Shown: positions 26,379-34,488 of the stretch, piece by piece
Layout of the letters: every line of letters begins with the position of its first letter
How positions within the stretch are numbered: the first letter of the stretch is position 1
Source: Pseudomonas reinekei
Lineage (GTDB): Bacteria; Pseudomonadota; Gammaproteobacteria; Pseudomonadales; Pseudomonadaceae
DNA length: 64,000 bases
Assembly (NCBI RefSeq): GCF_001945365.1
Contig: NZ_MSTQ01000004.1
Location: 248,001 to 312,000, forward strand
Direction of reading: 5' to 3'
The notes under the pieces: generated by a model
The model's input: the letters and a program-made list of their open reading frames with translations, nothing else
Databases searched by the model: none
Told to the model about the DNA's origin: nothing
Made by a program: the position numbers and the translations under genes

Positions 26379-27173
26379 TCAACGACGCTTGCGCGAACCC
26401 AGTTGAATCCAGGTGGGCGCATGGTCACTGGCATGCGGTTCGTTGCGGACCCAGGCATCGACACCCGCACCTGCCAGATAAGGACTCAAGGCCGGATTGA
26501 GCAGCAGATGATCGATGCGCAAGCCGGAATTTTTTTGCCAATGCTGGCGGAAATAATCCCAGAAGGTGTAGAGCCGCTCCTGCGGATAAAGATGTCGCAG
26601 GGAGTCGGTCCAGCCTTGATCCAACAGTCGCTGATAACACTCGCGGCTCTCGGGTTGCAGCAACGCATCCTTGAGCCAGGAACGCGGGTTGTAGATGTCC
26701 AGGTCCGTCGGGACCACATTGTAGTCGCCGGCCAGCACCACCGGGTGCTCGCTGCTCTGCAGAGCTTGAGCGTAGCGGATCAGTCGCTCGAACCACGCCA
26801 GTTTGTAATCGAATTTCGGACCCGGTTGCGGGTTGCCGTTGGGCAGGTACAGGCACCCCACCAAAACACCATGCACGGCAGCCTCGAGATAGCGGCTGTG
26901 ATTGTCGCTGTCATCGCCCGGCAAGCCCCGGCGGCTTTCCAGTGGCTGCGCATCCCGCGCCAGAATCGCCACCCCGTTCCACGACGCCTGCCCCTGCCAG
27001 ATCGCGCCGTAGCCGGCGGCCTCAAGCTCGGCGGCAGGAAATGCGCTGTCCACCGACTTCAGCTCCTGCAGACAGGCGATGTCCGGTTTCTCGCGCTCGA
27101 GCCAGGCCAGCAGGTTGGGCAACCGTGCGCGCATGCCGTTGACGTTGAACGTCGCGATTCGCAATTTTTTCAT
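26379..27173 (-). CDS. xthA: Exodeoxyribonuclease III (AP endonuclease)
   Basis: The 264-residue protein shows the XthA set: ATFNVNGMRAR near 7-17, CLQELK near 34-39 with the metal Glu, GDYNVVPTDLDIYNP near 148-162, GLRIDHLLLNP near 223, and the catalytic ASDHAP near 247. It repairs abasic sites and trims 3' ends. A GGAGCG ribosome site precedes the ATG. Two XthA-like enzymes often occur in Pseudomonas, so this may be one of a pair. Confidence 0.93.
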   Translation of the reverse strand: MKKLRIATFNVNGMRARLPNLLAWLEREKPDIACLQELKSVDSAFPAAELEAAGYGAIWQGQASWNGVAILARDAQPLESRRGLPGDDSDNHSRYLEAAVHGVLVGCLYLPNGNPQPGPKFDYKLAWFERLIRYAQALQSSEHPVVLAGDYNVVPTDLDIYNPRSWLKDALLQPESRECYQRLLDQGWTDSLRHLYPQERLYTFWDYFRQHWQKNSGLRIDHLLLNPALSPYLAGAGVDAWVRNEPHASDHAPTWIQLGSRKRR

Positions 27174-27412
27174 GACCCACGCTCCATATGCCCGGCTGTC
27201 CTGGCTGTGACCTCGCAGACTTGCCGGTGTTTCGTCGGCCGGCCGGTCTGCGGCGTATCAACCGTCGACGAATACACCCAACACCTCGCTCCCACAGGGA
27301 TAGCGGCTGACCATCGGTGATGATCAGTGACTGCCGCTCGTCAGCCAAACGGCACCCTCCGCGCGGCCCATCACACCAACATCAGGTAACGACTCATTTG
27401 TGGAGACGGACC

Positions 27413-27727
27413 ATGATGAACATTAAATGTACTTCGCTGCTATTGGCCGGATTGCTCTCTGTGGCGTCCATGGCCAGTATCGCCGCCTCTGGCGATGACG
27501 CTGATGCGACGAGCACCAAATCCGGCGCGACCAGCGGCCCTGTCATGCCGCCCGACAACACCCCCAGCGCACCGTCAGGCGGCAACGCCGGTGACGGTGG
27601 TGCGACGGGTTCATCGGGCGGCAGTGCCGGTAGCTCCAGCGGTTCGGGGTCGGGATCAGGCGCCGGTGGTGGTACCGGATCATCCGGCGGTGGCACCGGG
27701 GGTGCTGGCGGCGGGACCGGCAGCTGA
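27413..27727 (+). CDS. Small secreted Gly/Ser-rich protein
   Basis: ATG 27413 follows TGGAGACGGACC and gives 104 residues. A Sec signal peptide (MMNIKCTSLLLAGLLSVASMASIAA) is followed by an acidic/Thr stretch and then, from about residue 50, a low-complexity tail of Gly, Ser and some Thr without Cys or aromatic residues. It is likely exported and disordered. A second ATG directly follows the first. No family recognised; surface or matrix role is only a guess. Confidence 0.65.
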   Translation: MMNIKCTSLLLAGLLSVASMASIAASGDDADATSTKSGATSGPVMPPDNTPSAPSGGNAGDGGATGSSGGSAGSSSGSGSGSGAGGGTGSSGGGTGGAGGGTGS

Positions 27728-27780
27728 ACGCGTAAAGGCAACCGATGGTGAGACACCCGCGGCTGCCTGCTGCCGGCTAG

Positions 27781-29187
27781 CTAAATCTGCCTGACAGGCG
27801 GTGGATTCCATTTGCCGTTCAGCGCTTCGGCCTTGGGCCCGTACAAGCGCATCGTCAGGTTGAATGGCCCTTTGGGTGCAGGTAGCCAATTGGCTTCAAG
27901 GTCTTTGCCGGGGCTTTCGTTCTGGAAGTAAATGTCCAGCGAGCCGTCAGCGTTGCTCTTGAACGGCATCCAGCTGCTGACTGCAAAGCGATTCAGTTCA
28001 TTGCCAACCTGGAACCCTTCCGGGTCGTACAGCGTGATCGACCAAAAAGCATTCACCGGTGGCGTATCCCCCTTGTCAAAATGCAACACGTACTTGTTCG
28101 TGCCGTCGAGTGGCTTGCCGGCCGCATCCCCCATGTTCAATGGATAAATCGCATCCTCGGGCAAGTTGGCGCCGAGCCCGACCTGGGCGACGATCGCGCG
28201 TTTAAGGTAGTAGTTGCCATAGACGCCCATGGTGTCGGTATTCATCGACCAACCGTTGACGACGCGCGCCAGGGTTTCCACCTTCCACTTCATCAGGCTC
28301 TGCGCTTGTGCGGGCACGGAATCGAGCGCGGCTTGGACTTCAGGTGCCAGCGCGCCCATGTCGAACGATTTGCCGGGCTCGATACCAATGCGTTTGATCT
28401 GCGCCAGTATCGGCTGATCCGTGCTGTGGGCCGGATGCACTTTGAGCAACTCGGCGGCGTAGGCGAAGTAGTCAGCCGCCGACAGCGAGTCGACCTGAAT
28501 CTTCGGCGGGGTTTTCATGTCGACGGACGAATCGATTTTTACGCTGACCGGCTCGGCGTCTTTGCCCAGTCGCGACAACGGCGTCACGGTGTAGCCGGCC
28601 TGGATCTTGTGCACGGCCGCATAGTCCGCCGCGCCGTCGGTTTTGGTCCGGCCGATGACCCAGACAAATGGCGTCGGCGCCGGCAAATGACTCAGCCCGG
28701 CCGGCACCGTGCCGGTCCAGCCTGGTGGCGTCACCAGAAATTGCGCGGCTTCGGTTCCCGTGGTGCGCCAGCCCGGTGAGGCGAAAACGTCGCTCCACAT
28801 GTCGAGCATCGGCAGCAAATAGAAGCGTCCGGCGGTGTCCGGCGCGGCGATGACCAGCGGTTCCTTGGTCAAGTCGAGCCAGGCGATGGAATACAAGGTG
28901 TCAAAATTGGAGCGCACCACCCCTTTGAAATCTGCGGGCGGATATTGCGGCACACTCACGAACATGTTCATCGGGCCTTTGCCGAACGCCTTGCCCGGCT
29001 CGATGTTGGTGAACTGTTTGCGGGTGATGTCCATGGTCAACAAGGGATAGAAATAAACGTAGGCCTCAACGCCAATGGCGTGAGCCTCTTCGGGAGTGGT
29101 GTTCGATTGAGCCTGGCTGACCAGCGGAAACATGGCTGCGACGGCAACGGTCATGGCAACGGCCGTCAATGCTTGGGTTATCAACAT
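27781..29187 (-). CDS. Secreted DUF1254/DUF1214 protein
   Basis: The 468-residue protein has a signal peptide (cleaved near QAQS, residue 27). The N-terminal DUF1254 part shows AYVYFYPLLTMDITRKQFTN near 42 and VVRSNFDTLYSIAWLDLTKEPLVI near 90. The C-terminal DUF1214 part shows FDKGDTPPVNAFWSITLYDPEGFQV near 375 and NWLPAPKGPFNLTMRLYGP near 436. This domain pair is widespread in proteobacteria; no enzymatic role is established that I can name. It stands alone, convergent with the Gly-rich gene. Confidence 0.85.
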   Translation of the reverse strand: MLITQALTAVAMTVAVAAMFPLVSQAQSNTTPEEAHAIGVEAYVYFYPLLTMDITRKQFTNIEPGKAFGKGPMNMFVSVPQYPPADFKGVVRSNFDTLYSIAWLDLTKEPLVIAAPDTAGRFYLLPMLDMWSDVFASPGWRTTGTEAAQFLVTPPGWTGTVPAGLSHLPAPTPFVWVIGRTKTDGAADYAAVHKIQAGYTVTPLSRLGKDAEPVSVKIDSSVDMKTPPKIQVDSLSAADYFAYAAELLKVHPAHSTDQPILAQIKRIGIEPGKSFDMGALAPEVQAALDSVPAQAQSLMKWKVETLARVVNGWSMNTDTMGVYGNYYLKRAIVAQVGLGANLPEDAIYPLNMGDAAGKPLDGTNKYVLHFDKGDTPPVNAFWSITLYDPEGFQVGNELNRFAVSSWMPFKSNADGSLDIYFQNESPGKDLEANWLPAPKGPFNLTMRLYGPKAEALNGKWNPPPVRQI

Positions 29188-29329
29188 GATGGCGATCGTC
29201 CGTGCGATGGGAGATCTGCCGGATTTGGCAGAGCTATCGGAACTCTAGACGATCAAATGAACATGACCCGACAGGCGGACCACCGGTTGGCCGGGGTGTT
29301 GCTTTCGTGAAACAGAGTCGAGTTCCAAC

Positions 29330-30901
29330 TTATCGGTCAGAACGCATCAGCGCCTCGACATGACCCTCCATCGACAGCACCGCCGAGCGATTGCGCCCCG
29401 CGTGCTTGGCCTGATACAGCGCCGCGTCGGCGCGCTGGATAAACACCTCCATGCTGTCACGCCCCGTCGGCACGAACGAGTAACAACCGAGGCTGACCGT
29501 CACATAGCCGGTGGGTGAACCGGTATGGCTGATGTTCTTGTCCATGACGCTGCGGCGTATTTGTTCGGCAAGGGTCATGGCGCCGTGGATGTCGGTGTCG
29601 GGCAGCAACACCGCAAACTCTTCACCGCCGTAACGCACGGCCAGATCCGCTTTGCGATGGCAGCAACCTTTGATCGCCCGGGCCACCTGCGCCAGGCAGT
29701 GGTCCCCTACCACATGGCCATAGGTGTCGTTGTAGCGCTTGAAGTAATCGATATCGAGCATGATCAGACTCAGCGCGCTGCTCTGTCGCGCACCGCGCCC
29801 GAACTCGATATCCAGCGCTCGCTCGAACAATCGGCGATTGGCCAGGCCGGTCAGGCTGTCGTGCGTCGCGATCAACTCCAGCGCTTCCTGGGCCTTGCGC
29901 AAATCCGCCTCGACCCGTTCGCCGACGCGCACCTGCCGCAGAAACACCCATCCGAACAGCGCCACACCCAACATCACCAACGCAACGATGAGGCCGGAGC
30001 GAAACGCGGTGTCGTACCACCCGGCGAGAATCGAGTCCCTCGACGAGGCCGACGACACCACCAGCGGGTAAGCCTCCAACTGCCGGTACCCGAACAAGCG
30101 GACAATGCCATCCACCACCGAGGTTAACATTGCGTTGCCCGAAGACGCTTGCGGCAGGAGTGTCTGAAAGATTTCGTTCCGGGCCAAAGAAGTGCCGATC
30201 TGCGACTCCACAAAGGGCCGGCGCGCCAACAATGTTCCATCGGTCAACGCCATGAACATCGAGCCGTTGTCATCGATGCTGAAGCTTTTGAAGAACTGGT
30301 CGAAGTACGACATCTTGATCCCGGCCAACAACACCCCCTGGAACTGGCCGTTCTTGTCGTTGATCCGCTTGGAAACCGGGATAATCCACTCGCCATTTTC
30401 CCGGCTGCGAATCGCCGCACCGATGTGCGCCGCGGATGTCACGTTTTGCTGATGGAATTTGAAGTAGTCGCGATCCGCCACGCCGGGTCCGCGAGGAAGG
30501 CTTTCAAAGGAAGTGACAATCCACTGACCTTTTTGGTCGAACAGCAAGATGCCGTGCAATTGTTCCAGCGACAGCACGCGTCGAGCGAAGGTTTTCTGCA
30601 AGCGTGGCCTGAGCGCCGGGCCGAAACCGTCCACTTGAATCCAGTCCACCAGACTGGTCAGCACCAGGTCGGCCTTCATGAACGTGTCTTCGGCCTGCTG
30701 CGCCATGGCGCGCGTCAGGTTCGAGGACGCAATCTGAGCCTGGTTCAGGTCGTGGCGCCGGGATTGTTCCAGTTGCAGGTAAAGCAAACCGCACAGGCAC
30801 AGGCACACCGTGGCTACAAATAGTACAGCCGCTTTGCGCAACGGTGCGCGTTTGAAGGCGACGCCGGGAGTGTAATAACGGTCCAGGAAGCGTGTGGGCA
30901 A
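29330..30901 (-). CDS. Membrane diguanylate cyclase with periplasmic Cache sensor
   Basis: I favour a TTG start at 30901 behind AAAGGACG, giving 523 residues; an ATG at 30943 would add 14. TM1 lies at about 23-43 (AAVLFVATVCLCLCGLLYL), a dCache-like periplasmic domain at about 45-280 (GPGVADRDYFKFHQQN, IPVSKRINDKNGQFQGVLLAGI), TM2 near 300-322, and a GGDEF domain at about 345-515. The active site is GGEEF and the product-inhibition site RKAD sits five residues before it, so the enzyme should be active and feedback-controlled. It makes c-di-GMP in response to a small periplasmic ligand. Confidence 0.9.
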   Translation of the reverse strand: MPTRFLDRYYTPGVAFKRAPLRKAAVLFVATVCLCLCGLLYLQLEQSRRHDLNQAQIASSNLTRAMAQQAEDTFMKADLVLTSLVDWIQVDGFGPALRPRLQKTFARRVLSLEQLHGILLFDQKGQWIVTSFESLPRGPGVADRDYFKFHQQNVTSAAHIGAAIRSRENGEWIIPVSKRINDKNGQFQGVLLAGIKMSYFDQFFKSFSIDDNGSMFMALTDGTLLARRPFVESQIGTSLARNEIFQTLLPQASSGNAMLTSVVDGIVRLFGYRQLEAYPLVVSSASSRDSILAGWYDTAFRSGLIVALVMLGVALFGWVFLRQVRVGERVEADLRKAQEALELIATHDSLTGLANRRLFERALDIEFGRGARQSSALSLIMLDIDYFKRYNDTYGHVVGDHCLAQVARAIKGCCHRKADLAVRYGGEEFAVLLPDTDIHGAMTLAEQIRRSVMDKNISHTGSPTGYVTVSLGCYSFVPTGRDSMEVFIQRADAALYQAKHAGRNRSAVLSMEGHVEALMRSDR

Positions 30902-31051
30902 AAAAGCTCGTCCTTTAAGGGCAATGCATGGGCACCTGCCCAAAAGCCCTTATTTTTTGTGCGCGTAGTCTACGGGGTTATCAGGAATAAATGGAGACCA
31001 CTCGGCATATGGTTCCGTTGCTCTGCGCCCGACACCCCGAATGACCGCGCA

Positions 31052-31825
31052 TCAGCCAGAACGCTGCAATCGCCGCATCGCACTGTGCAAATGCGCCCGC
31101 GCACTCTCGGCATCGCCCAGGCGCATTTGCTCATAGGCCCGCTGGGCGATTTCATGGGGCACCGGTTTGAGTTCGCGCTGGGTTGCCATCGCCATCCATT
31201 GCACCTGCGCTGCGCGCTCCAGGTAATACAAATCGTCCCAGGCTTCGGCGATGGTCGGCCCGGCGACGATCACCCCGTGGTTTTTCAAGAACAGGATGTC
31301 GGCGTTGCCCATGACGCCGGCAATCCGGTCGCCTTCGGATTCATCGAGGGCCAGGCCGTTGTAATGCTCGTCTACCGCCGTGCGGCCATAAAACTTCAGG
31401 GCAGTCTGGCCCAGCCATAACAGCGGCGGGCCCTGCAGCAGGCACAACGCCGTGGCATGGGGCATGTGCGTGTGGAACGCCACTTTCACCCGGGGCAGTT
31501 GTTTGTGCAGCCGCGCGTGGATATGGAAAGCCGTCGCTTCCGGCTGGCCATCGCCGTCGATGACATTGCCGTGAAAGTCGCAGACCAGCAGGTTGTCGGC
31601 GCGGACTTCTTCGAATGCGTAGCCATACGGGTTCACAAAAAACAGATCATCGCGCCCCGGCACCATGGCCGAAAAATGGTTGCAGATGCCCTCCTCCAAA
31701 CCGTGGCGCGCCGCCAGTTGAAAGCACGCCGCCAACTCGGTGCGAGCGGTGATGACGGCCTCTGAGTCCAGGTTCAGGTCAGCGTAAAACGAACGCCGGG
31801 AACTGCCTGCAAGCGTGTGTGCCAT
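31052..31825 (-). CDS. Class II aldolase/adducin-family protein
   Basis: The 257-residue protein shows GLEEGICNHFSAMVPG near 42-57, the metal histidines in AFHTHMPHATAL near 115-126, and FLKNHGVIVAG near 178-188 with a third His. These are the features of zinc-dependent fuculose-phosphate-aldolase-like enzymes. It is 17 bases downstream of a HAD gene, forming a two-gene unit divergent from a LysR regulator. Substrate unknown; many relatives are decarboxylases or dehydratases rather than aldolases. Confidence 0.85.
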   Translation of the reverse strand: MAHTLAGSSRRSFYADLNLDSEAVITARTELAACFQLAARHGLEEGICNHFSAMVPGRDDLFFVNPYGYAFEEVRADNLLVCDFHGNVIDGDGQPEATAFHIHARLHKQLPRVKVAFHTHMPHATALCLLQGPPLLWLGQTALKFYGRTAVDEHYNGLALDESEGDRIAGVMGNADILFLKNHGVIVAGPTIAEAWDDLYYLERAAQVQWMAMATQRELKPVPHEIAQRAYEQMRLGDAESARAHLHSAMRRLQRSG

Positions 31826-31842
31826 GTTGACGACTCCGTGTG

Positions 31843-32547
31843 TTACCAGCCAAGGGACTTAAACAAGGGCACGACCTGATCCAGCGTGTTCAATATCGCA
31901 TCGGGTCGATAATCCGGCAGCAATTGCCGGCCGGTGCCACGGTCAATCCACACGCACCGGAAATGCATGTCCCGGGCGGCGGTGTGATCCAGCGTCGGGC
32001 TGGCGCAGATGTGCACCACCTGCTCGCGAGTGACACCAAGCTGTTGGTGAGCGTAGTCAAACAAGCGCGGATCGGGTTTGTAGGCGCCGGCCTGCTGGGC
32101 GGTGATGACCCGGTCGATATGCCCGCCCAGTTGCGCGACGTTGCCGGCAATGATGTCGTCGTCGGTATTGGAAACGATGCACAGCTTGAAGCCCATGGCC
32201 TTGAGCTGCGCCAGTGTCGCAATGACTTCGGAGAACGGCGGCATCCGTGGGATGGCCGACGCCAATTGTTGACTGTCCTGTGGATCACTCGTCAGCCCAA
32301 GCTCTTCCAGGGCCAGTTGCAAACCTTGGGTACTCAATTCGCGGAACGACCGATGCGGCGGGATTTGCTCCAGTCGATGCTCGTGGCGGTCATAGACCTC
32401 GATCAGGCGCTCGACATCCACAGCATGTTCGTCCTTGCCGCGCAGGATATCGGCCGCCACGGCTTTCAAGCCTTCATCCCACTGGATCAGCGTGCCGTAG
32501 CAATCAAAGGTCAGCCACTCAGGGCGTGGAGTGTTTTGCAGTGTCAT
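31843..32547 (-). CDS. HAD-superfamily hydrolase, type II haloacid-dehalogenase-like
   Basis: The 234-residue protein has motif I TFDCYGTLIQWD at 13-24 with nucleophile D15, motif II VSNTDDD near 120, a motif III Lys in AGAYKPDPRLF near 152-162, and a late HICASPTLDHTAARD loop. The family text is that of 2-haloacid dehalogenases, but the same type often hydrolyses phosphate esters. With the class II aldolase it may process a phosphorylated or haloacid-like substrate. Confidence 0.82.
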   Translation of the reverse strand: MTLQNTPRPEWLTFDCYGTLIQWDEGLKAVAADILRGKDEHAVDVERLIEVYDRHEHRLEQIPPHRSFRELSTQGLQLALEELGLTSDPQDSQQLASAIPRMPPFSEVIATLAQLKAMGFKLCIVSNTDDDIIAGNVAQLGGHIDRVITAQQAGAYKPDPRLFDYAHQQLGVTREQVVHICASPTLDHTAARDMHFRCVWIDRGTGRQLLPDYRPDAILNTLDQVVPLFKSLGW

Positions 32548-32655
32548 GGAAGCATCCTCTGAAAGGTGATCTTCAGCTTATGAGCGCTACGTGATAGTGT
32601 GAAATTAAATTAATAGACGCATGTTAGTTGTAATTCAAATATCAAGGGGATTGCC

Positions 32656-33498
32656 ATGCTCGATCTCGAACTGCTCAAGACCTTCGTTTGCGTGGTGGAT
32701 GAAGGCAGCTTCACCCGCGCCGCCGAGCGCGTGCATCGAACGCAATCGACGGTGAGTCAACAGCTGCGCAAACTCGAAGAAATGGTCGGGCATGCACTGT
32801 TGTTGCGCGATCGCACCGGGCAAAACATCAGCGTCACCGAGCATGGCGAAATGCTGATTCACTATGCCCGGCGTTTGCTGGCGCTGTCGTCGCAAGCCGT
32901 CGAAGCGCTGGCCAGCGACGTTGATCTGGAGATCCTGCGCATCGGTGTCCCGGAGGATTTCGACGCCCGGCGCATGGCAACGATTCTGGCCGGGTTCAAG
33001 CGGGAGAAACCCCAGGCACGCCTGGAAACAGTCAGCGGCATGAGCACCGACCTTAAACAGCAACTCGCCAGCGGCGGCATCGATATTGCGCTGGTCAAGC
33101 GCGAGCCCGGCAGCGGCCCCTGCTGGGACGCCTGGCCGGAAACACTGGTGTGGGTCAAAGGTGCGGATGTTGAGTCCATCGACGGCGTATTACCCCTGGC
33201 GCTGTTTCCGCAGGGCTGCCTTTATCGTCAGCGCGCCATCCGATTGCTGGATGTCGCGCAACGGCCCTGGCGAATCGCCTTCGGCAGTCATAGCCTGACG
33301 GGCATTCAAGCCGCCGTGGCTTGCGGGTTGGGCATTTCGGTGTTGCCCGCATCGGCGGTGTTGCCTGAACACAGCGTCTGCACCGACCTGCCGCCACTGC
33401 CCCCCACGGAACTGGCGTTGATCAGCCGCGACGGCGCTCTGAGCGGTTTACAGCAGGCCTTGATCGAGTTCTTGCGAGGAGCGCTATCGCCCCCCTAA
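32656..33498 (+). CDS. LysR-family transcriptional regulator
   Basis: The 280-residue protein begins with a LysR helix-turn-helix (LDLELLKTFVCVVDEGSFTRAAERVHRTQSTVSQQLRKLEE) and an effector domain from about 85 (LEILRIGVPEDFDARRMATIL). Start ATG has AAGGGGA upstream. The divergent arrangement with the HAD/aldolase pair, across 108 AT-rich bases, makes it their likely regulator. Confidence 0.9.
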   Translation: MLDLELLKTFVCVVDEGSFTRAAERVHRTQSTVSQQLRKLEEMVGHALLLRDRTGQNISVTEHGEMLIHYARRLLALSSQAVEALASDVDLEILRIGVPEDFDARRMATILAGFKREKPQARLETVSGMSTDLKQQLASGGIDIALVKREPGSGPCWDAWPETLVWVKGADVESIDGVLPLALFPQGCLYRQRAIRLLDVAQRPWRIAFGSHSLTGIQAAVACGLGISVLPASAVLPEHSVCTDLPPLPPTELALISRDGALSGLQQALIEFLRGALSPP

Positions 33499-33521
33499 GC
33501 CCGACTCTCCCACGGCAGCGG

Positions 33522-34310
33522 TCAGATCAGTGCATCGAGCTGGTCCATCGTCACCCGGGGCACGAGCTCCACCGGAATCCTCGACGTGTCCGACAGGTTG
33601 AAGACCTGAAAGTCTTCATTCACGACGTACTTCGACAGAATTTCCAACGACGGCAAGATTCTCGTAAAAAAGTGCTGATCGAGCCGGCAAGGAGATGTCT
33701 TGGACCCAGGCTCTTCGTAGAAACGACAGACCGTTTCATTCAAGTCGACGCCGACCAGAAACACCTTGGTAAACCCCAGATGATAGGCAAGCTGTAATGC
33801 CAGATAAGCCACCGTGCGAGCGTCAAAAAAGCCGCGTTTGAGATTCTTGCTGAAACCCAGGCTGCGAGTGCGCCCGGTGCCCAACTTGCGACTTCTGACC
33901 AGCTCCTGATCCGTGCGGAACAAATCACTCCAGGACTGTTTGGGCGCCCGCCCGAGCAAATACAACTCGCCTTCGGGCTCCGCCTGATTGCCCCAGAGAT
34001 GATCTTCGCCGAGTGCGACTCGCTCACTGATACCCATGGCCTGGGAAAACAAATCAGGTTGCTCCCGGGGAAAGCCGAGGTCGGTACACACATAAAAAAA
34101 CGGTTTGATCCCTGTTCCAACGAACTTCGAAATCGCACCGTTCATGGTGATCATGGGAACGCCAGCATACTTTTGCGCTGGAAAGTCCTTGGCGGACGCC
34201 CCCGAAGCCACAATAAACACTGATCCTTTCTGAATGTTGCGGCACTCATCAAGGTCATGCACATGAAGTGGACCTGCGGTCAGTGACGATTTTTTTTGCA
34301 CAACATCCAT
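33522..34310 (-). CDS. Unrecognised protein, DUF115/sialyltransferase-like fold suspected
   Basis: The 262-residue protein contains GSVFIVASGASAKDFP near 28-43 and MITMNGAISKFVGTGIKPFFYVCTD near 53-77, an arrangement seen in DUF115-type and bacterial sialyltransferase-like proteins (a GxGxSL-like loop followed by a search for a named object and its 'D'). LGFTKVFLVGVDLNET near 180-195 is also like that fold. No signal peptide or membrane helix. It has no operon partner and its codon use looks less GC-rich than its neighbours, so horizontal transfer is possible. Function not assigned. Confidence 0.6.
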   Translation of the reverse strand: MDVVQKKSSLTAGPLHVHDLDECRNIQKGSVFIVASGASAKDFPAQKYAGVPMITMNGAISKFVGTGIKPFFYVCTDLGFPREQPDLFSQAMGISERVALGEDHLWGNQAEPEGELYLLGRAPKQSWSDLFRTDQELVRSRKLGTGRTRSLGFSKNLKRGFFDARTVAYLALQLAYHLGFTKVFLVGVDLNETVCRFYEEPGSKTSPCRLDQHFFTRILPSLEILSKYVVNEDFQVFNLSDTSRIPVELVPRVTMDQLDALI

Positions 34311-34488
34311 CTTGAATTCCCTATCCCATTTAGCCCGGTCATCTATGACCTACTTTCATTGTGATAGTTTTAACCTCATGGCCAACTGCATTGCGTTGCC
34401 AGTTCGCAAATTTGCGACGGAGCACAAGGCCGGCCTAGAGCTTTTGACCGTTATTGAACGGAGTAACCAGCACTGCGCTGCCGGGCAA

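Noticed and set aside
27413..27727. PE-PGRS-like or silk-like structural repeat system
   Set aside because: The protein is only 104 residues with simple Gly/Ser bias; composition alone does not support a special system.
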